Source of the DNA: Zingiber officinale
Taxonomy: Eukaryota; Streptophyta; Magnoliopsida; Zingiberales; Zingiberaceae
DNA length: 64,000 bases
NCBI RefSeq assembly: GCF_018446385.1
Contig: NC_055992.1
Coordinates: 57,550,799-57,614,798 of the forward strand
Direction of reading: 5' to 3'
The position numbers and the translations under genes are program-made. Under the pieces are notes generated by a model. It ran no database searches. It was given only the letters and a program-made list of their open reading frames with translations, and was not told the origin of the DNA. Shown one piece after another: positions 1 through 11,240 of this stretch (position 1 is its first letter; the number at the start of each line of letters is the position of its first letter).

Positions 1-853
1 CATAAAAAGATAGGTTGATCGCTAAAGCCATCAGATTAGATGGTAGGTAAACCATCGTCCATACAAAATATCACATGTTAACTTTCTTTTCTGTGAAAAG
101 TAAGTTGGGTGAACACGTGGAGGTGTAGGAAAGGAGACATTTATGACATTGATAAAAGACAAAGAAAAAAAATAAGGCACGCCGCTAGGGGGTTTTTCTT
201 GCATTTATGATGTCAGCAGTTTGACGAACCCAACTAAGTTTGGGTTCATCAACACTTCATAAGGACTGACGGAGCACTTCATCTAGGACCGAGCGAGTCC
301 TCATAAGGGAAGAACACCCCATCTGAGCAGCTCGGCTATGGTCGGCCATCCCTCACCCTAGAAGGCTTCCACAGGTAAGCTCGAGCCGACCTGCAACCAT
401 TCCACTTCCAGGCGGATTAGTCAATAACAAGATTGGCAAAGTACTCATTTTATCCTGCCGGCTATGGGCCAACCAGCTATTACCCCAATCTGTTGAAAAT
501 ACTTACTAACCGGGTTGGATATACATTTTATAGTTCTAGGTGCCATCCGACTAACACATGGACAGGCCGGGCGACTTCCTTATTAGTGGTCATAATCCAA
601 GGAAATACAACTTCCTGAGCAACATATAGCATTCCTCACAAGAAAGAGCCCGACCTCCTTACCCGATTGACATACCAAGAGATGGGGCTTGGATTTCCTC
701 CCCCACAGGTAGGCTAAGGTTTGCAGGCACGCAAAAATAGATAGCCTGTAGATGGATAGTAAACACAAGTAATGGATAATGACAAGCCTGAAAAAGTTTA
801 CATCCCATTAAGTCTACACCCCATTAGGGCTTGGGATACAAAGAGTTAGAAGG

Positions 854-3212
854 CTACTTTAAGGAGGGGAAAGCTTCATCGGGGAGATCAGTCAAGAGCT
901 GCTTGCGGTCTAGAAAATATTCGGACGGTCCCGACACCAGCATACTTGCTTCTTGCAGTTGTGTAAGTACCCTTCGGCACCGTAGCAAAACATTTGGTTA
1001 ATAGCGTTGCTGATTTGGGATCTGAATTCAGGGGACGCAAGGTAAGTGGTTTTCTGGCTACAAAGCAACTATCCTCCCCAGCCCGATAGCTAGCTAGCTC
1101 ATCTTAGGACTTGTTCAACTTAGATGTTGCCTTGGCCAGTTCAGCTTAGAAGTTGCAGCTTCGGACTTCGCTGCCTCTAACTCAGTGTGTAAGGACTCTA
1201 GGTCAGTCCTTTGAGCCTCCATTTGCTGTTGACGATCCGCTTCCCGTGAGGTGCTTGCAGCTAACTCAGGATCTTTTATCGCTAGGGTCGCTAGGGCAAA
1301 AGTATGAGCAGTTTCTAACTCCTTCAATTTAACGAAAAGGTCCTAGGCTTCAAGGGGTTTTGCATCAAGGTCAACCACTACTTGGAGCCTTCTCATGCTT
1401 CTTGGAGCCTTCTCATACTTTCTAACCAAAGCTTATCATCACTAGTCTTTAGAGCATCTCTCAGTTGTCGTGCTTTCTCAGCCTCAACTCTGGCCAACTC
1501 CCAAGCTTCTTGCGCATTCATCTCCATTTTGCTTAATGGGCTGGCTTGCATTTGTGCCTCCTAGGGAGAAGTTAGGTCAAAAACTTGACCTGCAGCCCTA
1601 GAAGACCCCAACCTCATGGCCTATTCCCGTAGGGTTTTGTTTTCCCATTGCAGCCCTGTAATAGCCTGGGATACGCCCATCCTAGTCACACAAGTCTGCA
1701 AAAGGGCATGGTTAGCAGCATTCTATATACAAGGGTAAAGCAACCAAAACTTAACACCATCAGCTGTTGGGAAACCCTGTCTACCAAATCCAACATCAGA
1801 TACTTCAACACCTTGTCGGCCGCATCTTTCTAGGCCTCTACTAGCATGGCCTTTAGTCGCATCTGACCATAGATCAATGGGGGATCTGAAATTGGGGTGG
1901 GGATCATCACCTGGAGGGACGACACTTGAAAGGTAGATGTAAACAGGAAGCAACTTTTAGGGGTGGACGGCGAGGAAAGAACCTTCACGAGCGGGACGAT
2001 TAGTGAAGTAAAAGGCCCGGGAGGCATAGAGATGACAAGAGAGCCTCATCCTGGAAGCCATCTCCGCTTGCATCAAGCTAGGGGAATGGAGGAGTGAAGC
2101 GACACACCCAAGAGATGCTGGATTACTTGCCCGAGCTAGAGTAGACACCCGAGCAGGCGGACAGATCAAAGATGGTCGCTCAGGGGATGACTGGACTGAC
2201 GGAGTAACACGATGCCTTTTACGTTGGAGTCGCAAGGGCCACTAGGGATCCATAGTAGGAGTCTCTTCGGGAAGGGCAAGGGGCTCAACACCTGCTCTCT
2301 CCTCACTGATAGCCACCTCACTGCCACTCGTCGGGTGACGAGGGGCCCCTCCGAGAGAGCCGGTTGGTTAAACCTCTCGATCAGCTAATATATCCTGACC
2401 TCGCCATTTTATTATATCTTTCTTCAGTTTAGAGGAGTTAATGGTGTAGGGCCTAAACATGATATCCTCTGTGTAAAAAATAAGGGACCTTGGTCAATGA
2501 GAACGTAAGAGCTAAGTTACCCAGGCTTACCGAAAGAAGAGGGCAGGGTTGTGTGGACAAGACTTAGCCCAAATGCATAGAGGAGACTTTCTCGCAATAA
2601 GGAGGGAAGAAGGAACTACATGTCTATTAACTTCTTTGAAGCAGCAACACAGGCAAGCTTGTGTTGATGGTCCCCTAACTCAAAGGATGAGAGGAGATCC
2701 GATCACCACTCAGTTGGCCAAAGTATGGGTTCCAGTGCTTGAATAAAGAAGGAATGATATTTTCATTCTTTATTAGAGGAGGGCATGTTCTTAAAGAACA
2801 CTGCCTTAGGTCGGAACTGAACCATAAAAACCCCGGGGTCTTACTTATTGAGATAATAAAAATGGTGAAAGAGATGAGGGGATAAGGAGATATTGTATAA
2901 ACGACACATGATTACCATTTCGCACATTGCGTGAAAGGCATTAGGCGCAAACTAAGAGAGAGGAATGTGAAAATACTAGCTTAGATCAGAAAAGAACTGA
3001 AGAATGGGGAATCAAAGACTAGCGTGAAGCTGATCCTTGGAAAAAGTGATGAAGCCAAGAGGATGACGATGAGGGTGGTCTTGAGGGCCAAGAATGTGAA
3101 GGAAAAAGGTTTTAGGCATCTCTAGGTCCAGCCTAGCCGACGCGAAGTCACAACTATCAAAATCAAAACGGAATGTGGAGTACCAAGAGGCTAGGGTTTC
3201 TTGAGCCATCAT
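854..3212 (-). pseudogene. Decayed antisense extra ORF (aORF) of a Tat-type gypsy element
   Basis: Reading the minus strand from two adjacent ATGs near 3212 gives MMAQETLASWYSTFRF, then a segment around 2720-2860 reading PGVFMVQFRPKAVFFKNMP. Charged, alanine- and glutamate-rich coiled-coil stretches follow at about 1560-1400 and 1327-1115. A plausible C-terminus (LTDLPDEAFPSLK, then a stop) lies at about 854. Several stops and frame changes break it into pieces, so it is not translatable as it stands. The layout of globular N-terminal part plus coiled-coil C-terminal part resembles the additional antisense ORFs of Tat/Retand elements, whose function is unknown. An unrelated captured plant gene is possible, but the polypurine tract and LTR just beyond its 5' end favour the retroelement reading. 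Confidence 0.5.
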
Positions 3213-3734
3213 CAAGGAACGAAGAAAAGAGTAGGGTTGAGAGTGAGTAGTTACGGGGAAGATCACAGATGGTCGTAGGAGCCAAATGTTGAAGAAGATG
3301 AAGCGCAAATAGGTCGTTCTCTATAGCACTTAGGGCTTTTAAACTAGGATCCCAAAGATGCTCAAGAACATGAATAGTGCGATAAAAATGATACTATTAT
3401 GGGCACCCATCGGATCAAAGAAGGTTAATCACTATGGGAACTCATGCGAAAAGGAGTGTGTTAGCCATCATATCATAATGTAGTTGGTAGGAGACATGAC
3501 GTCTTCCCATAAAATGACATTTATGATAGAAGAGATGAGCAAATCATTACTCTGATATGTTATCACCAGTGCCCTACCCTATATTTAAAACAACGGACAA
3601 GAGTCACTAGGAAAAAGGCGTCATGAGAAGTAGCTTTGAGGAGAAGTCATTAGAGTTGATGCCCGATCAAATGATAGGACAACAATGAAACTCGAGTTTG
3701 GTCAGTCGATCATAAGCCTTCTTCAACTAAACTT

Positions 3735-3745
3735 GAGAGGGAGGC
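3735..3745 (+). promoter_or_regulatory. Polypurine tract of the Tat-type element
   Basis: The purine-rich run GAGAGGGAGGC lies one base before the LTR start at 3747, the expected place for the plus-strand DNA primer of an LTR retrotransposon. It fixes the element on the + strand. Confidence 0.6.
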
Positions 3746-3956
3746 TTGTGATATGGTACATAATGGAGGGCTCTGGTAATATTTGGAGGTCAATAATTAA
3801 GGGGACATGACAGTCAAAAGTCAAGAAGAGGTGGCAGTTGAGGCTAGGAAGTCTGTGGCCTGGTCCAAAAAGGGAAGTAACAATCAAGGTCGGGAAGTTC
3901 TTCTGGACAACCCTCCCATCTTATAAGCATGACTCTCGATATAACTCCCAACCAGT

Positions 3957-4256
3957 CACAGAGCCGGTTGGGCTCCCAAGACTCAGTCCCCTTATTTCTC
4001 CTAAACACCACCCTAGTCTACTCTCGGTTGGCTTCTTAGCAGTTCGGCCCCCAGAGTTCAGTCCCTTCATTTCTCCTGATCATCGTCCTAGTCTACTCCC
4101 TGTCAGCTTCTTCGCGTTTGGGCCCCCAGGACTTAGTCCTCTCATTTCTCTTGGGCACCATCCCAGTCTACTCTCCGTCGATTTCTTAGCTGGTTGGACT
4201 CCCAGAGCTCAATCCTCACTTCCCATGAGTCTAGCTCCCAGTATACTCCCGGACTG
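3957..4256 (+). repeat. 75-bp tandem repeats in LTR U3, about four copies
   Basis: The motif 'actcagtcccctcatttctc' with small variations recurs with a 75-base period at about 3982, 4057, 4132 and 4207. Copies differ by substitutions. Because 75 is a multiple of three, an open frame of 25-residue repeats runs through the block, but this is a by-product of the period and not evidence of a protein. Repeats upstream of the TATA box are often enhancer-like in plant LTRs; that role is inferred. Confidence 0.75.
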
Positions 4257-4485
4257 CCCAAGCGCCGGTCAAACTATGGGCAGGAGACAACTCTGTCAGG
4301 AAATTGCAACTACTTATCCAAGAATAACGATTATGCATTAGGGAATATTCCGATACTCTGCAACAGACATAACGTGAAACCTTTCTTTATCCAATAGGAG
4401 TCTACTGTACTTCATCCATCACCTGACATACTCTGACACCCGACATTCTCTAATGTTTCATGATTGCGGAGGTTATGAAAGACAG

Positions 4486-4492
4486 TATAAAA
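4486..4492 (+). promoter_or_regulatory. TATA box of the Tat-type LTR
   Basis: TATAAAA in an AT-rich setting lies just downstream of the tandem repeats and is followed by a pyrimidine-rich leader, which is the usual U3/R arrangement. Confidence 0.5.
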
Positions 4493-4844
4493 AAAGAGGT
4501 CCTCTCCGTTAGTCAGGTACGCATACCTGCACGTATCCACTACCATACTACTATTCATTCTCTTTCCATACTTTTCACTTGGTATCACTCTTGACTTGAG
4601 TGTAGGAGGGCATGTACAAGAACCTCTTCCCTAGTGTTGGGTTTTAATGTTTCTGTGTGATCTGACTACGTGTGTGCAGGCTCGTGTTATCCTCGACGAC
4701 CTTCACTCTCCCCTCCCCAGCTCTGCTTTTAAGATTCAGAGCCCGCGGCAAGTCCTCCAACCCTAGGTCAAAGTCTTCGCCTCGTCGAAGTGCTCACCCT
4801 CATCATCGGCTTCCCCCATCCAACTCGACTTTCGGATGGAATCA

Positions 4845-6296
4845 ACCAAGATAGCTAAAGAGGCTAGAGGAGTAGGAGGAGGAGGAGAAGGAAGAAGAAT
4901 AGACAAACACTTGTTTGCTTGCTTGTATTTACAATTTTGTTAATAGGTAGCAGAAATATAGAGACATAAAAACGAAACACATAAGAAAGCAAACACTTAT
5001 ATTTTACATGATTTATTTTGAAACCCTTGATTTCTACTCAACTTTTGAATCGTTGATGGGTCACTCTTAGAATCCCTTTATACTTTCTTCTTTTCGGATG
5101 TCTTTCAGAAGTGAAAAACCCCTCTTACAATCTAAGCATATAAAATAAGAAACAATTACAAAATGGAGCCCTTTTCTAGCTTTCTTTCACTCATTGCTAC
5201 TTATTTTCTATTTATTTGAATGCTTAAGGATACTGTCAAAAACTTCTCTTAGATGGTAGGCTCCTTGTTTCCAACAACTACTTGTATCTTACCTCAGTCA
5301 ATTGATTGCATCAGATAACTTAAGAGTAAATTTGTATCTGATTAATTTCCTAGCTCCCAACAATTACTTGAGTTGATTGATCTTCCACCCAACCGACTAA
5401 TCTACTGATAACATTTATTCATCTGACAATCGCAACCAATCCTGTTAAATCAATGACTCTTTTTAGATTTTTAATGTTCTAGCAATGAATTGATCCTGCT
5501 TATCAATTGATTCATCTTGCTTCAATTGACCCTTGAAAAAAAAATAATCTGTTCGCTAGCAATCTCAGTCGACCACTTATTTGATTTAACTATTAGTGGA
5601 CTATAATTTGACTTCAGTTGATTGAATCATTGACTTACCAAATTGAGTATTAACTTTGAGATGGATCCTAACCCATAATGCAGCCGATGGAATTTGTTGG
5701 ATATGTTAAAGGGATAGACAGAGAATACGTTGAGACATCTTTGTGAACCTCAACTGGAGGGTTTAAGCTGTCCAATTGAGATAGCCTTATGAGAAATTCT
5801 AAAAATTAAAGACAGATTATTATAAAATAATATAATATGATAAATATAGAGATTAAATATTAGAGTAATAAAAAAATATGATTGAGAATTAAGAGAATAT
5901 GGGATACGTTAATTATCCAGCGGTAGAATAAGAGATGAGGTGAAATTGACGAGTATTTATGAGATTTTTTTATTTAAAAAATAACTTTTATTGAGGTCAA
6001 TTTAATAATTTTAGACTTAATTTGAACAAAAAAACCATCAGATGATTTGAAGGTATTCTAATTAAAATGATATGGTTTGACCATTTAAAGCAGTTAGGAG
6101 TTGTACTAGACATGAATTTGTGTAATGCTCAATATCAACCAAGCCAAGCTTGTGCCGAACTTGACCCACAAGCCAAGCAACTACCACAAACCAACTCATA
6201 GGACTAGCCGAAAACCAACTAGAGTCATATTGAACAAGAGTTTGTGTCAGGCACAATATGTTCCAAGCCTAGGTTGTATTAAGTTCGACGAGAGAT
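4845..6296. other. AT-rich intergenic DNA
   Basis: No coding similarity was recognised. The stretch at about 5280-5640 repeats loose forms of 'caattgattgatc', giving a low-complexity look. The end of the LTR may extend slightly into the left margin. Confidence 0.5.
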
Positions 6297-6724
6297 GTAA
6301 ATGAATCAAATCGATTTATAAACTTTTAAGCCGGCTTGATATATATTTAATTCGTATTCAAATTTCTTGAATTCGAGTATTTTTGAACTTTTTTTAGCTG
6401 AACCCAAACCCAAATTATTTAATTCGATAATTCATGAATTATTCATAAGCCTTAATATTTTATTAATATAATATAATTATATATTAAATAAATAAATTTT
6501 AAAATTTTTAAGTACTTAATTTTAAGCAATAATTCAAATAACTTACAAATATATTTAAATCTTTCGAACCAAACTCAAACGGAGCTTTGATTTGAGCCAA
6601 ATTTGAGCAAAAAATTTTAAACTTTTCAAATTTCGAATCGAGTTTGAACTCGAATATAACTAATTCAAACCGAATTTGAACCTTAAATTTCTCTTTATAT
6701 TCAACTCAATTTGATTCATTTGAC
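6297..6724. mobile_element. MITE-like element with terminal inverted repeats
   Basis: The left end GTAAATGAATCAAAT matches the reverse complement of the right end (GTCAAATGAATCAAAT) apart from one inserted base. Subterminal stretches are also partly complementary (left 'ttcgtattcaaatt', right 'gaactcgaatata'), so the 428-bp unit could fold into a long imperfect hairpin. It is very AT-rich and non-coding. No clear target-site duplication is visible, so the superfamily is not assigned. Confidence 0.5.
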
Positions 6725-7419
6725 GCATAAGCCAAGCAATATCCACACAACCCAACTTACAGGACATGCCAAGCCTAGCATGCCAATTTAATTTGTGGCA
6801 GGTTGTGCCCAACACTTTAACCCTGTCATGCCTGACCGTGTCACGAGCGGCCTAGCCCGTTTGACCTCAGTCCAATACTTGTCAATTTAATATACAAAAA
6901 GATAGAATATTAAATATTTAAAAAATATTAATAGAGATAACTCAAATTTCACAAATATTGTATTCCTCGCCAACCATTGCTCATCCGGCTTTTTAGCCGG
7001 ATAAAAGGAGGCATGTTGTGTTACTCGAACCACAGGCAGATGCAAATCAGAAATGTCTATGGCAGTACAATTTTACAACTCAAGGAAATAATTTGCCAGA
7101 TGCAATGGAAGGCAAGAGAACCACACAAAACGCGATCATTTAACAGGTCGATCGACATGCAACACCAATGGCTACTTACCTACATTACAAACAATGAAGC
7201 ACAACAAAAGCCACCTCTAGAATCACACTATAAGATTTAAATTTTTGGTCTCATTACTTGGATCGACGTAAGAAAGGTTACAATTATGCAAAATTATAAG
7301 ATTTCATTATTTATGAATATCTTTTAATTGTTTTTCTTTTACTCTCTTATATTTTTTATCCAAGTAGTCAGACGAAAAGGTTACCTTATTGTTGGTTCCT
7401 AACTGTTCGTAAGATGCTT

Positions 7420-7583
7420 TCAGTCATCATTTTTGTTGGGTTTTCTGTATATTTCCTCCATGTCCTTCGCCCTTGACAGCCACTTGCAAGCTGCTTCATG
7501 TTGGGGACCTCATAGTTCTGGGTAATATAAACACCACAACCAAGACCCAGTAAAAATGAGAAACTGCTCCTAATTAGCCCCAT
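7420..7583 (-). CDS. Small conserved plant protein (MGLIRSSFSF family), with a one-base frameshift
   Basis: The start ATG lies ten bases inside the exon, after the TGCAG|GAGGATCGAA acceptor. The first frame gives MGLIRSSFSFLLGLGCGVYI and continues to about 7485. It has a short hydrophobic N-terminal segment (about residues 4-20) with one basic residue before it, which could be a membrane anchor or organelle signal. The next frame carries AKDMEEIYRKPNKNDD and a stop at 7420-7422. I recognise both halves as one short plant protein family of about 55-60 residues ending in a charged EE-YRKP tail; its function is unknown to me. Joining them needs one extra base near 7469. In the uncorrected frame the protein runs 11 residues longer, to a stop at 7386, with an unrelated tail. 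Either a real frameshift (pseudogene) or an assembly error would explain this. Confidence 0.6.
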
Positions 7584-7593
7584 TTCGATCCTC

Positions 7594-9400
7594 CTGCATT
7601 CACGAAACAAACAGATGTTGTAAAGGCATGCAGAGCAAAACTATAGAATTGAAGGCATACACAGTTGACTGTAGGGACTGGACTGTAATTATACCACGGT
7701 AACATCTGTGAAATGGAAGAGATAAGAACATGGTGTTGTCAAGAGTATCAGTATCAGCAAAAATTTAAGTATCTACTTCTCGGAGCATTAGAATCGATTG
7801 AATCATAATCAACAGTATATAATTTCAAAAAAGAAAAAAAAAACAATAGAGAAAGTCAAGAAAAGATAGTTAAATTCAAGAAAGATAAATCTTAAATTTT
7901 ATTGAACTTAAGAATCTTAGATTTCCTATATAAAATAATCTTATTTGTCAATTTGATCAAGTAAATAAAATCAATAGTCTTTTATGAATATTAGCAATGA
8001 CATTTGTCATTACTTTTCGAAAATAAATCAAATATTAATTATATTATTATAGTACTTAGTTTTGGGATCATCAAATTGAAGATCTATGTATAACCCGCTC
8101 CTAAATTTACATTTTGCGAGACAATTATGTAATCCTAATTAGATATACTTTTCTCACACTCTAAGGCTATTGTGCAAGATTCATCAATTAAGCAAATCCC
8201 AAATACAATTGGTGTTAAACTTTGAATTGTTGAACCTTTAAACATGACTTTGTATTCTTTGTCAACTTGACTAGCAATAAGTTTCATAATTTAATGATAG
8301 CAATTCATTCATTTATCAACCCTCTAATCTTAACATACAATCAAGACGCCAACATGTGTCACTTTGAGTATTTTACAATAATGGGGCTGGATCTATGTGC
8401 TTTTGTATAGTGAATTCAGAGAAGTTATTGTCCAATCAAGCTGGCCAAAAGTTGACGCAACCAAACAAACAAACTAGATCAATCAAGCTGCCTCACAAAC
8501 AAACTAGATCAACCTAGGCACCTCAGCCACATAGAACTCTACCATTATGTGAGCACTCACTTAGATACTTATAATAGGAGGATTGCACATTGAGGAGATA
8601 TTACTCTCATGACTGGCTACAGTAATTCCAAGGCTCATGGTGATTCCTAAGTAAGAACTTATCACACATCTCCTTTTTTTTATTCACAAGTGATTCCTTT
8701 CCATTCATTCCACCTCAGAAAATCAACCCTTTCCACACTCAGCCCTTTCCAAAAATCCATACTCATACCAAATGCCACCCCCAACGTGATCAAGACATCC
8801 AACTTAAAGCCAAGAACCACATGAACCCGGACCCCTCATCTCGGCTAACTCAATTCGACATTAGTCAAGCTCCTTGCAATTCAGCTTGAACAAGATTGAT
8901 CCACAAACCTTCGTCAACTCCAGCCAACTTCCTTAAATTGAGTTCTATGGCAGCTCCAGCTGCTGGAAGAGTTTTCTATATGCTTTAATTTACCCAATAC
9001 AGATTGAATTGAGTGAAGAATATAAATTAGGATGAGGAAAAAAAAATCCTTGGTATTGTTTTGAGGAACAATGTCAAGGACATATGACAGACAATAATGG
9101 CAAATAAAATCTTAAAAAGACAAAAATGTGAGCGAACCCTTTTCCGTTAACGATATGAATATAACAATTTCATGATCTGCCTTTGAGATTTCAGCAAACG
9201 GTGTCATCCCTGATGGGAAATTATCAATAAAATACATTTCATAGCACATAACTAAGAGAGAAGACATTGAGTCAGGAAAACCACACATCAAATCAGCAAT
9301 TGGATCAGTAATTTTTCGAATTATGGAAGTAGACGCCCGATCAAAGAGAAACTATAGTCAAGACAGCTATGAATGAAGAGAAAAGAGGAAAAGGATGTAC
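7594..9400 (-). other. Large 5'UTR intron of the small plant gene
   Basis: This 1.8-kb AT-rich intron is bounded by GT at 9400-9399 and AG at 7595-7594. It holds a short direct duplication of 'caaacaaactagatcaa' at about 8464-8512 and no recognisable coding sequence. Long leader introns are common in plant genes and can raise expression, but nothing here tests that. Confidence 0.5.
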
Positions 9401-9520
9401 CTAATCTTCGCCTGCTGGAGCGAAGGCACGAGAACAAAGCGAAAATTTTCGACCGACGAGAAGAGATCGCAGCGATCCGGGAGCGATGGACGAGGTGGGG
9501 GGATTCATCACGCACACAGC

Positions 9521-10799
9521 AGTTGAATAAAAAGAAAAAGGGTTTCTTGATGAATAAGAAAACAAAAATAAGAGAGAACAAGGTTAGCTTTCTTGATGAT
9601 CAAGTTTAGAGAGGAGAATTTTCCTTTAATGGAAGAATAAAAATTATTTGAAAAAAAAAAGAATGAAGCATAAAAATCAGGATGAGAAATATGTTAACGT
9701 GTTATTTCAATATTTTAAAAAAAAAATACGTTTGATTTTTGTCTAAATCAGAAAGAATGAATAAAATTGATCAATTTCCTAATTCACGTCACGTAGGTGC
9801 TTTTTAGGATTATGAAGTTACGAGAGACCAGTTAATCTTATTCATTAGTTATTAAATAATAAGTTTGATCCTATATAATTTTTCTATTGATCATTAGAGT
9901 AAATTGAAAAGTATTCATAGTAAGTGGTCAAGAAGTCCAAGATTATTTAGTTGTGCGTCTCATTTAGAGGAAAATTTCTATAAATTTATCATAGCTAGGA
10001 TCGAACCGTGGGTATCTAAGTGACAATCAGACACATGAAGTCTTAGAATTGAAACTCGGCACGTATGAGCATGTCTTCCTTCATGCCTTGACTACCTGCA
10101 CTCATGGTTAGTAGTCATCCGTGATTTATCTTTTCGGTGTTGACTTAGGGGCGAATTGATAACGACATTAGGGGTGAACAAATTACCTTTTAATATATTT
10201 TTGGGATTATTGAGACATTAAGGTAACATATCCACCTTTTTTTTTTTTTTAAGGATTATTAGCACTAGGGGATAGCGGACTTGTTTTTTTTTTTAATTAT
10301 TATCCAAATCACGTAGTCGCTTGGTTCATTTCACATTTTATCCTTCCAAAAATGGTGTGTGTGGTCGCGTGATCATCCAAAGTAGCGATGATTTAAACAG
10401 TTGTCCGAGATATGTTTCTTGTAAAAAAAATCTCAACATTATCTCACTCACGCTTCATCAGCGAAACCGAAAACTCTAATTCCCACCGGCAAAATCAACA
10501 TAAATCTGTACTTTTACTTCACTAACCCTCCTTCATTTGGTATTATTCACCAGCGCTTTCACTAGCTGATGTGTGTGTTTTATGTGTTTTTTAACATTAT
10601 TTTTTAGCGTACATTACGTGACATTTCATTAGCATATTTCATATTCTGGTATCTACCTTGTACTTATTTTATTCTTTTAGTTTGGAATTATTTTTTTTCT
10701 ATGTTTTTTCATTGATAGAATGTATTTTTAGAGTAAAAACGGAACATTTAGGCATTGGAACGAGAAGCTACAACAAGAAACATATTTTGACCATATCCC
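9521..10799. other. AT-rich intergenic DNA upstream of the small plant gene
   Basis: Contains poly-A and poly-T runs and no coding similarity. The minus strand near 10003-9993 has GGTTCGATCC, which fits a Pol III B box and could mark an old SINE. No convincing A box or tail is visible. Confidence 0.4.
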
Positions 10800-10869
10800 A
10801 TGACACAGACGTATTCCTCTAGCCAAAATTAATTGAAAAAGGAGCAAAGTTGACATCTCCAACATTTGA

Positions 10870-11175
10870 CACAATCATGCCTCTCTGGTATGGTCGTGGC
10901 TTCCACCACAGAAGGAATAGCCCATAAGTAGTCGTCAGACATAGCTGTACCTTTCTCCATTTCAAAGAACAGCCGATAAGATACGGTCATACCTCTTAGG
11001 CATGATAGGTTCTTTCTCCATTGAGAAGAAATACACCCTATACATAGTCGTGCCTCTCAGGTACGACTGTGCTTTTTGTGGCAAAACCAAGGCCAGACAC
11101 GGTAGTGAGTGCCTTTTACCATCAAAGACAGCTAGGGCATAAGACATAGTGGTGCCTCAAAGGCACAGTCGTGTC
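10870..11175. repeat. Cluster of imperfect inverted repeats in the F LTR
   Basis: Five or six related units at roughly 45-62 base spacing read like AGTCGTGCCT, a 3-4 base loop, then AGGTACGACT. The clearest is at about 11046-11068, with others near 10878, 10985 and 11148. Each could fold into a short hairpin. Confidence 0.55.
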
Positions 11176-11233
11176 GTGGTAATCCACCTCGATGGTTGGG
11201 TATTCTCCAACCATTTGTAATAGTTGGAAGGGC

Positions 11234-11240
11234 TATAAAA
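11234..11240 (+). promoter_or_regulatory. TATA box of the F LTR
   Basis: The sequence GGGCTATAAAAGG lies downstream of the dyad cluster and is followed by a transcribed-looking leader, as expected for the U3/R boundary of an Athila LTR. Confidence 0.45.

Larger units (their letters stand above)
1..4844 (+). mobile_element. Tat-lineage Ty3/gypsy LTR retrotransposon, 3' part
   Basis: Only the 3' end of the element is present; its 5' LTR, gag and pol would lie left of the window. Visible in order are internal DNA, a decayed gene on the opposite strand (854-3212), a purine-rich tract at 3735-3745 and an LTR starting TGTGATATGG at 3747. Extra antisense genes between pol and the 3' LTR are known from Tat-lineage elements such as Grande and Retand, and that is the main reason for the lineage call. 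No reverse transcriptase or integrase is in view, so the lineage rests on architecture. The right boundary is approximate because the partner LTR is not visible. Confidence 0.6.
3747..4844 (+). repeat. 3' LTR of the Tat-type element
   Basis: It starts TGTGATATGG after the polypurine tract. It contains a 75-bp tandem repeat block, a TATA box at 4486 and a pyrimidine-rich segment of the R/U5 kind. The end is placed at an AATCA near 4844 as a best guess. A copy of the 5' LTR would be needed to fix it. Confidence 0.5.
6990..9520 (-). other. Transcription unit of a small conserved plant gene
   Basis: Gene model on the minus strand: a GC-richer 5'UTR exon of about 9401-9520, intron 7594-9400, coding exon 7385-7593, a likely second intron 7228-7384 and a 3'UTR exon of about 6990-7227. 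Splice sites are read directly: donor ATTAG|GTACAT at 9401/9400, acceptor TGCAG|GAGG at 7594/7593, donor AATAAG|GTAACC at 7385/7384 and acceptor TTATAG|TGTG at 7228/7227. A small GC hairpin at 6983-7002 marks the downstream edge. The first intron and coding exon are fairly secure. The 3' intron and exon are inference. No clear TATA box was found upstream of 9520. Confidence 0.5.

Noticed and set aside
3838..4341. A 167-codon open frame with 25-residue repeats
   Set aside because: It is a by-product of the 75-base tandem repeat within an LTR; the codon period equals the repeat period.
9990..10080. Possible SINE (B-box GGTTCGATCC on the minus strand)
   Set aside because: No convincing A box, no tail and no target duplication could be seen, so it is not listed as an element.
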